From Halioglobus sp. (GTDB lineage: Bacteria; Pseudomonadota; Gammaproteobacteria; Pseudomonadales; Halieaceae), in assembly GCA_002699145.1 (NCBI GenBank), contig PABK01000060.1:1-64000 (forward strand): 64,000 nucleotides of DNA, in the 5' to 3' direction. The notes under the pieces are model-generated. The model made no database searches. It was not told where the DNA came from and saw nothing but the letters and a program-made list of their open reading frames with translations. Numbering within the stretch: position 1 is the stretch's first letter; every line of letters begins with the position of its first letter. Below, in pieces: positions 45,146 to 54,254 of this stretch. Position numbers and translations under genes: made by a program.

Positions 45146-46099
45146 TCAGTCGCGCAACAGCGTCTGGCCGGTTTGCGCGACGACGATCTCCGCGTCGCCG
45201 TCGCCGTCTGGCAGCGTCGTTTCAAACGCCACGTAGCGCTCGCGGGGGAAACGGAACTTGACGTGCTGGTTGTAGAAGCGGTTCGCCACCAGGCTCTGCT
45301 GCGTCACGCCATTGCGCTGCACCTGCAACTCGACCGATTCGTCGCTGTCGGCGAAATAGGCGATGCCGGATAGCCGCCCCTCTTCGCCCAGACGGTAGTA
45401 GCCGTGACACCAGGGCAGACCCCTGGAGAAATGGTCGAAGCGCTGCTCGTGCAGTGCCAGGGCGCGCTGGTACAGCGCGATATCCTTGCGATTGTTTTCC
45501 CGGATCAGTTCGCGGATGTCATCGGAGAGTTCGTCGGTCGGCAGCGCTTTCAGCGGGTTGATGTTGGCGTGCCGAGTCTGCAAGCGGGTGCCGAGCTGGG
45601 CATTGATGAGTTGTAGCGACTCCCCGATTTTTTCCGTAACCCCCACGCAGCCGATGCAGCCCAGCGGCAGCGAGCCCAGCTTGCGCGCCTGCTCGTTGCG
45701 GTGAGTCTTCTGCAGCAGGAAGGGTTCCAGTTCCCAGTCCGGATTGATATACAACTTCGCATGGTTGAAGTGCGACACCATGCGTCTCACCGGCTCCCTG
45801 ACGAAGGTGAAGATGCGCCGACAGTCCACCAGGTCCGCGTACTCGAGCAATGGGAAGTGTCCGACCATCCATGCCCGTTTCGCCCTTACGTACTGGCGCA
45901 CCCGGTAGGGGTCCTGGCTGTCGTACTTGTACTGCTTGATGACCGGGCTGGTTTTGGGGCCGCCGGCGCCGTAGTCGCAAACCACCGCCTCGCTCTCTTC
46001 CAGGGATTCGCGGATGCTGATACCGGCGGTTTTCTTGATGTGCACGAACAGTCCGGCTGCTGCGGCCGCCGGTGTATCGCGTTCTGCTGGTCCGCTCAT
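45146..46099 (-). CDS. sulfotransferase (family 2 type)
   Basis: The 317-residue protein shows the PAPS-binding elements of carbohydrate sulfotransferases: FVHIKKTAGISIRESL at 18-33 (5'-phosphosulfate loop) and RIFTFVREPVRRMVSHF at 95-111 (3'-phosphate motif). It would transfer sulfate from PAPS to a sugar hydroxyl. A C-terminal portion of about 70 residues is beta-rich (VELQVQRNGVTQQSLV) and of unknown role. Its start overlaps the stop of the nucleotidyltransferase-glycosyltransferase gene by four bases, so sulfation is translationally coupled to glycan assembly. It converges with the upstream sulfatase, 33 bases apart. Confidence 0.85.
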   Translation of the reverse strand: MSGPAERDTPAAAAAGLFVHIKKTAGISIRESLEESEAVVCDYGAGGPKTSPVIKQYKYDSQDPYRVRQYVRAKRAWMVGHFPLLEYADLVDCRRIFTFVREPVRRMVSHFNHAKLYINPDWELEPFLLQKTHRNEQARKLGSLPLGCIGCVGVTEKIGESLQLINAQLGTRLQTRHANINPLKALPTDELSDDIRELIRENNRKDIALYQRALALHEQRFDHFSRGLPWCHGYYRLGEEGRLSGIAYFADSDESVELQVQRNGVTQQSLVANRFYNQHVKFRFPRERYVAFETTLPDGDGDAEIVVAQTGQTLLRD

Positions 46100-47562
46100 T
46101 CGGGCCGCTCCGGCATGCCGCTGCGCAAACGACGGCTGATAACAAGTCCCAGGAAGCGGAAAAAGGTAGACGCCGACTGGTACTTCTCCCTGATCATCTG
46201 GCCACGGTTGTAGTAGTTGACCGGGATCTCCAGTACGCGGCGGTGCCGGTTCAACAGGGTGATCATCATCTCGGCCGAGAACTCCGGGCCCCTGCTGGTG
46301 AGTTGCTTCTCGACCTGTTCGAACTCATTCTTCCAGATGGCGCGGAAAGTGCAGCCGACGTCGGTATAGCGGCCACGGCGATTCCACCACAGCAACTCGA
46401 CCAGCCTGCCGAGAAAGGAATTGGCCAGCCGCACCAGGCCGCGCATGTTCGAGCCCTGTTCAATGAGCTGGCGGGTGGTTCGGGTTCCTACCACCATGTC
46501 CGCCTCGGGCATGTAGGTGAGCAGTTTTTCCACATCCCGGCTGGGAAAGGAGTAGTCCGCCTCAGTGAGTACGATGATGTCCTCGCCGGTACGCTGCATG
46601 GCGTACTTCAGTTTTTCGCCGTATAGCGTCAGCTCGCCGGGGCAGATCAACGCCTCGGCTGCCGTATTCCCGATGACCTCTTCCAGTTCGTTCCTGAATG
46701 GCAGTACCACGACAATGCGTGTAAACAGATCAAGTTGCGCATAGTGCTCGATGGTGAACTCGATATTCTCTTCCGCGCCCTCCGAGTAGATGAGCAGGGC
46801 CTTCGAATAGGTGGGCAGGTTGCGCTTCCTGTCGTGATACTTGGCCAGGTAGAGCGAATCCCGGTCATTGATGTTGACATAGGTGCCCTTTATCTCGAAG
46901 TAGCCCAGCGTATCGGCCCCCTGCTGGCCGCGGAACAACGTGGTGACGAAGTCGATGGGGTCCGGGCTGCTCTGCGCGAAACCATCCTCGAGCAGGTCGA
47001 ACACGCGCTGGTCACAGACGAACGTGCCTGTACCCATGATGCGGCTGGAGACCGATCTGGGTTTTTCCTCCAGGCGAGTAATACTGTTGGCCGCGTCGAG
47101 GTAGACGGCGAAGTTGCGCTTTATCAGGTTGGTATCGTCCACCGCCAGGCCGCAGCAGGTCGCAAAATGGGGCTGGTAGTCGAAGTCGAGAATCTCCTTG
47201 TGATTGGAGGAAATGTAGCACTCGTCGCACAGCATGATGCAGAAGTGTTGTGCGTTTATCGCAGATTTCGCCAGGTACACCGACCAGGCCAGCCCCTTGT
47301 CCAGGTCATCGTTCTGCACATAGACGAGCTCGACCCCGAGTGCGTCGCCGTCGCCGAAATACGCGCGGATTGAATCGCCGAGATGGCCGACGATAATGAC
47401 AATTCTCCGGATCGCCAGTTCATCGCGCATGATTTCGATGATGCGCTGTATGTTGGGCTTGCCGTTGATATCCAGCATGCCCTTGTGGGTATTTGCCGTG
47501 TAGGGCCTGGCGCGAACGCCTTTCCCCGCCGCGGGTATGACCCCTTCGAGTACCTGCTCCAT
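46096..47562 (-). CDS. sugar nucleotidyltransferase - glycosyltransferase 2 fusion
   Basis: The 488-residue protein joins two domains. Residues 1-240 are a NTP-transferase (VIPAAGKGVRARPYTANTHK; MLCDECY metal site; GTGTFVCDQRVFDLL), which would activate a sugar or alditol phosphate. Residues 250-488 are a GT-A family 2 domain (DIIVLTEADYSFPSRDVEKL; GCTFRAIWKNEFEQV; EIPVNYYNRGQMIREKY), similar to dolichyl-phosphate mannose synthases. One enzyme may thus make and use its own nucleotide sugar. The start is ten bases from the next GT gene and the stop overlaps the sulfotransferase start. Confidence 0.82.
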   Translation of the reverse strand: MEQVLEGVIPAAGKGVRARPYTANTHKGMLDINGKPNIQRIIEIMRDELAIRRIVIIVGHLGDSIRAYFGDGDALGVELVYVQNDDLDKGLAWSVYLAKSAINAQHFCIMLCDECYISSNHKEILDFDYQPHFATCCGLAVDDTNLIKRNFAVYLDAANSITRLEEKPRSVSSRIMGTGTFVCDQRVFDLLEDGFAQSSPDPIDFVTTLFRGQQGADTLGYFEIKGTYVNINDRDSLYLAKYHDRKRNLPTYSKALLIYSEGAEENIEFTIEHYAQLDLFTRIVVVLPFRNELEEVIGNTAAEALICPGELTLYGEKLKYAMQRTGEDIIVLTEADYSFPSRDVEKLLTYMPEADMVVGTRTTRQLIEQGSNMRGLVRLANSFLGRLVELLWWNRRGRYTDVGCTFRAIWKNEFEQVEKQLTSRGPEFSAEMMITLLNRHRRVLEIPVNYYNRGQMIREKYQSASTFFRFLGLVISRRLRSGMPERPE

Positions 47563-47571
47563 CGCGGCGCC

Positions 47572-48264
47572 CTAGCGGCTGCCCATGGGCAGCAAGCGGA
47601 AATACACCAGCAGTGCGAGAAATTTTACAGTCTCGGACACATGTTTCATCTTTGACTTGCCTGAGGCTCGCGGTTGAAAGTCCACCGGCACGTCGTGGAT
47701 GCGGTAACCGCGCCTGGACAGCAGACAGGCGAACTCCAGCACGTGTTCGAAGCCCGTGTACCTGAAGTTCAGGCCCTCCAGGCAGTCGCGGCGAAATCCC
47801 TTGCAGCCGGTATAAAGGTCGGTGGTCGATTGTGCGAAGAACAGGTTAAATAGCGTCGAAATGATACGATTGCCCAGCATCTTGAGCTGGGGCATATTCG
47901 CCTCGGTCGAGGACTTTCTGCCCAGCAGGCGGCTGGTGTAGACAACAGGGTGCGTTTGCAACGCGTCGAGTATCGACGGTATCGCCTCGGGGGGATACTC
48001 GCAGTCGGCGTCGATGACGATTACGTAGTCGCTGCTGCATTCCGCCATGCCATGAATGAGCGAGCCGCCATAGCCGCGGTTGCTGTCGTGCCGGATCAGC
48101 CTCGCGCCCTCCACCCGGGAGACGATGTCCGGGCTGCGGTCCGTGGAGGCGTTGTCGATAAATATCAGGTTGAGGTCCAGGCCGAGACTGGATACCCGGC
48201 GAATAAACTCCGGCAGTATCTGTTCCTCGTTCAGGACGGGTACGATCACGTCGACAGATTTCAT
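47572..48264 (-). CDS. family 2 glycosyltransferase, polyprenyl-phosphate sugar synthase-like
   Basis: The 230-residue enzyme has a compact GT-A fold: VIVPVLNEEQILPEFI, FIDNASTDRSPDI, SNRGYGGSLIHGM, the DXD-type metal motif VIDADCEYPPEAI, and GCKGFRRDCLEGL. It lacks the C-terminal membrane helices of GtrB-like proteins but resembles dolichol-phosphate mannose synthases. It would load a sugar onto undecaprenyl phosphate at the inner membrane. First of the co-directional genes 48264 to 45146 after the VTT-domain gene. Confidence 0.88.
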   Translation of the reverse strand: MKSVDVIVPVLNEEQILPEFIRRVSSLGLDLNLIFIDNASTDRSPDIVSRVEGARLIRHDSNRGYGGSLIHGMAECSSDYVIVIDADCEYPPEAIPSILDALQTHPVVYTSRLLGRKSSTEANMPQLKMLGNRIISTLFNLFFAQSTTDLYTGCKGFRRDCLEGLNFRYTGFEHVLEFACLLSRRGYRIHDVPVDFQPRASGKSKMKHVSETVKFLALLVYFRLLPMGSR

Positions 48265-48334
48265 GCTGATTATTGTATTTACCGTTTTATGTGTCTTGGC
48301 AGAATGATGCGTCGATAATTATTACAGGCGCTGC

Positions 48335-49042
48335 CTATTGGAAACCGTCACTGGTTCGTCTTCGCCGCATCCAGTGTATGACCCTTTTGAAAAATAGTGG
48401 CGCCAGCCCGATCAGTGCCAGTGAGAATACCAGTTCAGGTGTCACCAGGTCGGTAGTTTTTTCTATCTGGGCCAGTTGTGAGCCCGCGTACGCCCAGACG
48501 GTAGCGACAATGAGCTGGCTGCACAACGTGGCGCTGAAAAAGACCGCGAAACGCAGGGATGTCAGGGCGCACAGCACATTGACCAGAAAATAGGGGAACA
48601 CCATGAGCAGGCGCAGGCTGAACACGTAGAACCAGCCCTCGCGCGCGACGCCGCGGTTGATCACGTCGAGCTGTACCTTGTAGCGGTGCTGTAACAGGTC
48701 GCGGAACAGGTAACGCGACCAGAGAAAGCCAAAGGACGCACCGAGAGTGCAGGCGATACCGCCGGCCAGGGCGCCGAGGGGAAAGCCGAACAGCGCGCCG
48801 GCCAGCAACAGCGCCAGGCCATTGACCGGCAGCAGCAGGCCGACCAGCGCCGCCGCGAGCAGGACGTACAGGCAGAACACCAGCACGGGATGTCGCGTGT
48901 GGTACTCGAGGTAATTCCCGCGCTGCATGTCCAGGTATTCCACGGACAGATAGGGGGACAGGAGGTAGTACAACAGCGCCGAGCCAGCGAGAATACAGCC
49001 GCCAAGGACCAACTTATGTCGCATTGTGTGACTGGATGTCAT
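48335..49042 (-). CDS. TVP38/TMEM64 (VTT domain) membrane protein
   Basis: The 235-residue polytopic protein has five to six hydrophobic helices and the VTT/DedA-like signature: LLLPVNGLALLLAGALFGFP, GGIACTLGASFGFLWSRYLF and LRLLMVFPYFLVNVLCALT. VTT proteins are thought to scramble or flip lipids. It is likely co-transcribed with the glycosyltransferase 70 bases downstream, so it might handle the polyprenyl carrier; this is inference. The ATG at 49042 is the longest start; an inner ATG (MRHKL) is six codons on. Confidence 0.85.
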   Translation of the reverse strand: MTSSHTMRHKLVLGGCILAGSALLYYLLSPYLSVEYLDMQRGNYLEYHTRHPVLVFCLYVLLAAALVGLLLPVNGLALLLAGALFGFPLGALAGGIACTLGASFGFLWSRYLFRDLLQHRYKVQLDVINRGVAREGWFYVFSLRLLMVFPYFLVNVLCALTSLRFAVFFSATLCSQLIVATVWAYAGSQLAQIEKTTDLVTPELVFSLALIGLAPLFFKRVIHWMRRRRTSDGFQ

Positions 49043-49504
49043 GCTCGACTATCTTTGGGCGCGCCGACAACTGCCGATCTTCTCACCCCGGTATTGGCCG
49101 GGGTTGCCGGGTCGCCATGGGTGCTGCTGACCGCGGAGGTCGCATCGCCGTGTCGTAGTAATTGTGCGCCTGATCATACCACTCCCCATGCGGGCTCGCG
49201 ATGTGCCGCCGTGGCCCGGCGGTGTGATTGGCCCAGTTAGAGCAAGTTCGCCTATAGACACAAGAAGTTTGGGGTCAAAAAGGGAATCAGGTCACAGTGC
49301 GCATAGCGTGTGCTAGAAAAACAGGAATGGATAGGGCAGGATTGGAGGCTGGCCCATGCAGTATAGAAAACTGGGTTTTATAAAAATGGATCCCGGTCCG
49401 GTGTGGTAAGCAGTACCGCGTGACCCGCGCCAATTTCGGGCAAGCTACGGACATTAGTCGAATACATTTATGGATCATTTGGTATCCAGCGAGGCTGTAA
49501 GTCG
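49043..49504. other. intergenic region, divergent promoters expected
   Basis: About 460 bases between the VTT gene and the radical SAM/SPASM gene. An AT-rich stretch near 49360-49390 (TATAGAAAAC, TTTATAAAAA) could serve as a -10 region for the rightward pair, without a clear -35. No gene seen. Confidence 0.5.
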
Positions 49505-50533
49505 ATGAGTAATCCGCTCGCCATGGCGAACAGTATCGGCAGCTATCTTGTCAGCCGAAAAATGCAGCACATGATCGTACATGTGACCAACGCCTGTAAT
49601 TTCCGCTGTGATCATTGTTTTGTCGATTTTGAAACCAGCAAGCGTGATCTCAAGCTGCCCTATTACCAGAAGCTGGGCAGTGAAAGCCCGCCATTGATGT
49701 GGCTGGACATCGGCGGAGGCGAACCCTTCCTGCGCAAGGATCTCGCCGATATCGTGCTCAGCTTCGATTCGAAGATCGTGCATGTGCCGACCAACGGCTC
49801 GCTGATTCCGCAGATGCTCAAGCAGATCGAGAAAATCCAGGCGCACAGCGATCGCGAAATCATCATCGGGTTGAGTCTCGATGGACTGCAGGAGACTCAC
49901 GATACGATCCGCAAGCAGCCTGGCAACTGGGACCAGATCTGGGACGCCTTCGCCGCGTTGCGCGACATCGATGGCGTTTCGGTCAAGGTGTGCACGGTAA
50001 TCCACAAGGGCAATTACGACGAGATCATCCCGCTGATGGAAGAGGTATACGCCCGCGGGGTCGATTTTCACTCGGTCATCCTGCTGCGCGGAACACCGCT
50101 GAACAAGGCGGTACACCTGCCGTCAACCGACGCCCTGCGTGAACTGGGGCGCAAGATGTTTCCGATACTGGAGCGCTACGACTACGGCAAGGGCACGTTG
50201 TCGGCGCACCTGCTGCGGAACTTCCACCGCTTCTTGTGGAACACGTCGCTGAAAACCATCGACGAGGAGCGCCAGGTGATTCCCTGCCTTGCCGGCCAGA
50301 GCCAGGTCGTGGTGTGGGGTGACGGGCAGGTCGCCTCGTGCGAACTGCTGCCCAGCGTGGGAGATCTCAAGGAGCAGTCGCTGGGTGAGATCATTGCCAG
50401 TGACCGCTTCCAGCAGCAGGTCGAGGATATCAAGCAGGACCGCTGTCACTGCACGCACAACTGCGCCATGCTAGACAGCATTTTCTACAACCCGTCGAAC
50501 CTGCCCCAACTGATGTACCAGCGTGTCAGCTGA
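49505..50533 (+). CDS. radical SAM/SPASM protein of unknown function
   Basis: The 342-residue protein has a radical SAM core with CNFRCDHC (Cys31, Cys35, Cys38), the SAM-binding WLDIGGGEP and LSLDGLQETHD. After about residue 260 it has a SPASM-type auxiliary cluster region: Cys in IPCLAGQSQ, GQVASCELLPSVG and DRCHCTHNCAM. It is shorter than sulfatase-maturating enzymes and lacks their full cysteine set. SPASM proteins modify peptides, proteins or sugars (for example sugar dehydrogenation). The stop overlaps the next glycosyltransferase gene by 11 bases, pointing to a glycan substrate. No precursor peptide gene is evident. Confidence 0.87.
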   Translation: MSNPLAMANSIGSYLVSRKMQHMIVHVTNACNFRCDHCFVDFETSKRDLKLPYYQKLGSESPPLMWLDIGGGEPFLRKDLADIVLSFDSKIVHVPTNGSLIPQMLKQIEKIQAHSDREIIIGLSLDGLQETHDTIRKQPGNWDQIWDAFAALRDIDGVSVKVCTVIHKGNYDEIIPLMEEVYARGVDFHSVILLRGTPLNKAVHLPSTDALRELGRKMFPILERYDYGKGTLSAHLLRNFHRFLWNTSLKTIDEERQVIPCLAGQSQVVVWGDGQVASCELLPSVGDLKEQSLGEIIASDRFQQQVEDIKQDRCHCTHNCAMLDSIFYNPSNLPQLMYQRVS

Positions 50534-51569
50534 GCAAGCAGCAAGTCACGGCGTAATTATTCCTTTTTACAATCGCGTCGGGCAGGTGCTTGAGTGCATG
50601 CAGGCGCTGCTCGCCCAGGCCCCGGCGCGGACCGAGTTTCTATTGGTCGACGATGCGTCGACGGAAAGTCTCGACGCCCTGCGCCCGCTGCTGGACAGGG
50701 ATAATGTCTTCCTGATTTCCCATCCCGACAACCAGGGTGTCGCCGCCGCGCGCAACTCCGCGCTGCACTGGTGCAGGCACCGCGGTCACGAACTGGTCAT
50801 CATGATCGACAGCGACTGCCTGCCGGGGCCAGACTTCATTTCCACTCACCTGGACATGCACAGGGAGAGCCCTGGTGTGGCCTGCATCGGCGGTGCGGTG
50901 GTCGGGCGCGGCTCCTCCGCCTGGGCGCGCCTGGACGGCATCATGTCCTGGGTGCACGCCGCTCCGCACTACCCGCGGCACACGGTGGAAACTCCCTACC
51001 ACCTGCCGACAACGAATTTCAGCGTGAAGCTGGCCCTGCTGCCGAACCGGCCCTTTGTCTTCGACGAGCGCCTGCGCACGGGGGAGGACTGCCTGCTGAT
51101 TCGCGAGCTGCGGCACAATGGGCAGCGCGCGGAGTTTTCTCCCAGCCCGGTGATCTACCACCGCGACCGCGAACGCCTGTGGGACGTGGTGCGGCATCAC
51201 TACGCCTGGGGGCACCACCAGTACTTCATCCAGTTGGGCGGAGACCTGTCGCCGCGTGTGTTCAACCCGCTGTACAGGCTGGCGTTTTTCGTGGTGTTTT
51301 TCTGGCTGTGGCCGCTCTACTCGCTGGCCGGGGCGGTGCTCAACCTGGTGCCCTGGCTATCGCGCCGCGCCCGCAATATTTTCTGGATGCCAGCGGTGTA
51401 TGCCCTTTGGTTGTGCAAGGGGGCTGCGGTGCTGGAGGCGGCTGTGCGGCCGCGCGCGGTGCTGCGCGCGGCGAGGGCGGAGGTGACATATAACCCGGTG
51501 CTGTCCACAACACCGGCGGCTGTCGCGGAAGGGGCGCCGCTGGCGGGCCGGGCCGGCGCCGCACCTTAG
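50523..51569 (+). CDS. family 2 glycosyltransferase with C-terminal membrane helices
   Basis: The 348-residue enzyme has a GT-A domain: VIIPFYNRVGQVLECMQALL, LVDDASTESLD, NQGVAAARNSAL, the DXD-type MIDSDCLPG and RTGEDCLLIRELR. One or two hydrophobic helices follow at about 245-280 (FVVFFWLWPLYSLAGAVLNL). It would act on the cytoplasmic face of the inner membrane in glycan or glycolipid synthesis. The start is a GTG at 50523 within the end of the radical SAM gene, so both are made together. The last 30 residues are Ala/Gly/Pro-rich. It converges with the lactonase gene, overlapping by four bases. Confidence 0.88.
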   Translation: MSAEQAASHGVIIPFYNRVGQVLECMQALLAQAPARTEFLLVDDASTESLDALRPLLDRDNVFLISHPDNQGVAAARNSALHWCRHRGHELVIMIDSDCLPGPDFISTHLDMHRESPGVACIGGAVVGRGSSAWARLDGIMSWVHAAPHYPRHTVETPYHLPTTNFSVKLALLPNRPFVFDERLRTGEDCLLIRELRHNGQRAEFSPSPVIYHRDRERLWDVVRHHYAWGHHQYFIQLGGDLSPRVFNPLYRLAFFVVFFWLWPLYSLAGAVLNLVPWLSRRARNIFWMPAVYALWLCKGAAVLEAAVRPRAVLRAARAEVTYNPVLSTTPAAVAEGAPLAGRAGAAP

Positions 51570-52447
51570 TTCCCGGGTGCGGCGAGCAGCGGGAGCGGGG
51601 CGCCCTGCCAGTCCACTTCAAGCGCAAACAGGCCGCCGGAGAGGGGAAAGCGCGCCAGTTCCGTCTCGTCCAGCCCCTTGCGCGCCGTGCTGACGTACAG
51701 CGTGTTGTAATTCGGGCCGCCAAAGGCGCACTTGGTCACGTTGGGGGCGGGTATCTCTATCACCGCGGTGACCTCGCCCTGCGCGTCCAGACGGCTGACG
51801 CGGCTGCCGCCGAAATGACAGACCCACAACCCGCCTTCCGTGTCTGTACACATACCGTCGGGGTGGCCGTCGGGGGCGGCGAGGCGGGCAAACTCCTCCG
51901 CGGCCCCCGGCTTGCCGTGCGTATCCAGAGGCGCAGAGTAAATTCGCCGGTTCACGCTGTCGGTAAAGTAAATGCGATGTCCGTCGAGGCTGAAAGCGGG
52001 CCCGTTGGTGATGCAGAAGTGTCCCAACTGGTCGAGTCGCTCGGGCCGGGCGCCCTGGCGCCAGCGGTAAAAGTACCCGGTCTCGCTGCGCTCGGCATCG
52101 TCCATGCTGCCGAACCAGAGCTGGCCCCGGGTGTCGGTGGTCGCGTCGTTGCAGCGGTTGCCGGGCAGGTCGGCTTCCACTGCGTACAGCCGTTTGCGTG
52201 TGGCACTTTGCAGGTCCAGGCTGTAGACGCCATCGCGGAATGTCGCCACGAGGCTCCCGTCTGCACAGGGCAGGGCGGCGCTCAGGGTGCCGGGAAAGTC
52301 CCAGCTCGTCTGTGAGCCGTCCGCCGAGAGGCGGTATAGCCGGGAGGCCAGTATATCGACCCAGTAGGCGGCGTATTCCCGCGGGTGCCAGAAGACGCCT
52401 TCGCCCAGTTGTGCGCGGGCATCCCAGAGGCACTGTGCTTGCGTCAT
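51566..52447 (-). CDS. SMP-30/gluconolactonase family sugar lactonase
   Basis: The 293-residue six-bladed propeller belongs to the SMP-30/regucalcin family, metal-dependent lactonases that open sugar-1,4- or 1,5-lactones. Expected metal ligands are visible: Glu16 in LGEGVFWH, Asn in GNRCNDATTD, Asn in ITNGPAFS and Asp in HPDGMCTD. It lies 100 bases from a sugar-acid dehydratase gene on the same strand, so together they would turn an aldonolactone into 2-keto-3-deoxy acid in a non-phosphorylative pathway. The sugar (arabinose, xylose, fucose or other) cannot be read from sequence. Confidence 0.88.
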   Translation of the reverse strand: MTQAQCLWDARAQLGEGVFWHPREYAAYWVDILASRLYRLSADGSQTSWDFPGTLSAALPCADGSLVATFRDGVYSLDLQSATRKRLYAVEADLPGNRCNDATTDTRGQLWFGSMDDAERSETGYFYRWRQGARPERLDQLGHFCITNGPAFSLDGHRIYFTDSVNRRIYSAPLDTHGKPGAAEEFARLAAPDGHPDGMCTDTEGGLWVCHFGGSRVSRLDAQGEVTAVIEIPAPNVTKCAFGGPNYNTLYVSTARKGLDETELARFPLSGGLFALEVDWQGAPLPLLAAPGN

Positions 52448-52547
52448 GTCGCGGCCTGTCAGTGATTGTGGCGCGGTGTACCGTGCCGGGCGTGGATGCC
52501 CTGGTACTGGCCATCGGTGGTCAGCACCGCGCCGTCCTCGAGCTGGT

Positions 52548-54254
52548 TCACCCCGCGCGGTAGATCTCCTGCCAGGGGGTCTGGCTGGTCAGGGTGAGCG
52601 GTTCATGCGCTTGCAGCCTGCGCGTGATCTCCGCGTCGTCGAGCAGCAGGTTGACCCTGTTTGCCGCCAGGTCGATCTCTATCCTGTCGCCATTCTCAAC
52701 AATGCCCAGCAGGCCGCCCGCCGCGGACTCCGGTGAAATATTAAGGATGGACGGGCTGGCCGATGTGCCGCTCTGTCGCCCGTCGCCCATGGTGGGCAGG
52801 CAGGTCACGCCGCGTTTGACCAGGTAGTCCGGCGGCCGCATGTTGACGACCTCCGCGGACCCGGGATAGCCGATCGGCCCGCAGTTGCGCATGACAAGTA
52901 TGCAGCCCTCATCGATGGCCAGCTGCGGATCATCGATACGCGCATGGTAGTCCTCGGGCCCCTCGAAGACGACGGCCCGGCAGGTAAAGCATTCAGGGCT
53001 GTCTTCACTGGCCAGGTACCGGGCCCTGAACGCCGTGTCGATCACCGACTTTTTCATGATGGCCGAGTGAAAGAAGTTGCCGCTCAACACCGCGAAGCCC
53101 GCATCCTGGCGCAGCGGCCTGGCAAAGCTGCGAATGACGTCGCTATTGCGGCTTGTACAATTGGCGTAGTTTTCGCCCACGCTTTGTCCGCTGACGGTTT
53201 GGCAGTCGCCATGGATGACTCCGGCGCGCAGCAACTCCCCCATTACGGCACCCACCGCACCGGCGCGCTGGAAATCCTCGCCCAGGTATTCCCCGGCGGG
53301 CTGGCAATTGGCCAGTAGCGGCAGTTTTTCGCCGTGCGTCTGCCAGTCGCGGAGATGCAGCTCGACGCCGGGCAGGTAGTGGCTGATCGCCTGCAGGTGT
53401 GGCGGTGCGTTTGACGAGCCGCCGATGGCGGTGCACAGCGCGATCGCGTTGTGAAAAGCCGCGGTTGTCATGATGTCGGAGGGTTTCAGGTCCTCGTGCA
53501 CGAGTTCGACGATGCGGCGGCCGCTATGGTAGGCGTTCTGTGAACGCTCGCGATACGGCGCGGGGATTGCCGCGCTGCCCGGCAGGGACATACCCAGGCC
53601 CTCGGCCAGGCAGTTCATGGTCAATGCGGTGCCCATCGTGTTGCAGTGCCCCTCGCTGGGTGCTGAGGTGGCGGCGCGGCGGATAAACTCGGCGCCATCG
53701 ATCTCGCCCGTGGCGAGCTTTTCCCGCCCCTCCCAGATGACCTGCCCGGAGCCGACGCGGCGCTCTCCAGCGCTGTCGCCAGACCAGCCGTTCAGCATTG
53801 GTCCGCCGGACAGGACGATCGCCGGAATATCCACGCAGGCCGCGGCCATGAGCAGCGCGGGGGTGGTCTTGTCGCAGCCGGTCATGAGAATGACGCCATC
53901 CAGGGGGTAGCCGTGCAGGATCTCGATGAGGCCGAGGGTGGCGAGATTGCGATCCAGTGCGGCGGTAGGTCGCCTGGCATTCTCGAAGATCGGGTGAACG
54001 GGAAACTCCAGCGGCACGCCGCCGCTATCCCTGACGCCATCCCGTGCGCGGCCGGCCAGTCGCAGGTGGTGGCGATTGCACGGCACCAGGTCGCTTCCTG
54101 TCTGGGCGATGCCGATGATGGGCCTGCCACTGCGCAGTTCGTCCAGGGTCAGGCCGAAATTCAGAAATCGCTCAAGGTAGAGCGCGGTCTGGTCCGGTCG
54201 TTGCGTATCGCTGAACCAGTCCAAACTGCGCAGTTTCTTCTTTGCCTTTCCCAT
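52548..54254 (-). CDS. IlvD/Edd family sugar-acid dehydratase
   Basis: The 568-residue iron-sulfur dehydratase belongs to the IlvD/Edd family. It shows GCDKTTPALLMAA, SEGHCNTMGTALTMN (cluster cysteines), GGSSNAPPHLQAI and MGDGRQSGTSASPS. In length and pattern it resembles pentonate and hexonate dehydratases (L-arabinonate, D-xylonate, D-galactonate) rather than branched-chain dihydroxyacid dehydratase. The ATG at 54254 begins MGKAKKKLRSLDWFSD, a common start for this branch; an upstream extension to 54335 is unlikely. It precedes the lactonase gene. Product would be a 2-keto-3-deoxy sugar acid. Confidence 0.88.
   Translation of the reverse strand: MGKAKKKLRSLDWFSDTQRPDQTALYLERFLNFGLTLDELRSGRPIIGIAQTGSDLVPCNRHHLRLAGRARDGVRDSGGVPLEFPVHPIFENARRPTAALDRNLATLGLIEILHGYPLDGVILMTGCDKTTPALLMAAACVDIPAIVLSGGPMLNGWSGDSAGERRVGSGQVIWEGREKLATGEIDGAEFIRRAATSAPSEGHCNTMGTALTMNCLAEGLGMSLPGSAAIPAPYRERSQNAYHSGRRIVELVHEDLKPSDIMTTAAFHNAIALCTAIGGSSNAPPHLQAISHYLPGVELHLRDWQTHGEKLPLLANCQPAGEYLGEDFQRAGAVGAVMGELLRAGVIHGDCQTVSGQSVGENYANCTSRNSDVIRSFARPLRQDAGFAVLSGNFFHSAIMKKSVIDTAFRARYLASEDSPECFTCRAVVFEGPEDYHARIDDPQLAIDEGCILVMRNCGPIGYPGSAEVVNMRPPDYLVKRGVTCLPTMGDGRQSGTSASPSILNISPESAAGGLLGIVENGDRIEIDLAANRVNLLLDDAEITRRLQAHEPLTLTSQTPWQEIYRAG

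Noticed and set aside
49505-50533. Anaerobic sulfatase-maturating enzyme for the two sulfatases
   Set aside because: Too short, cysteine pattern incomplete, and placed with glycosyltransferases rather than next to either sulfatase.
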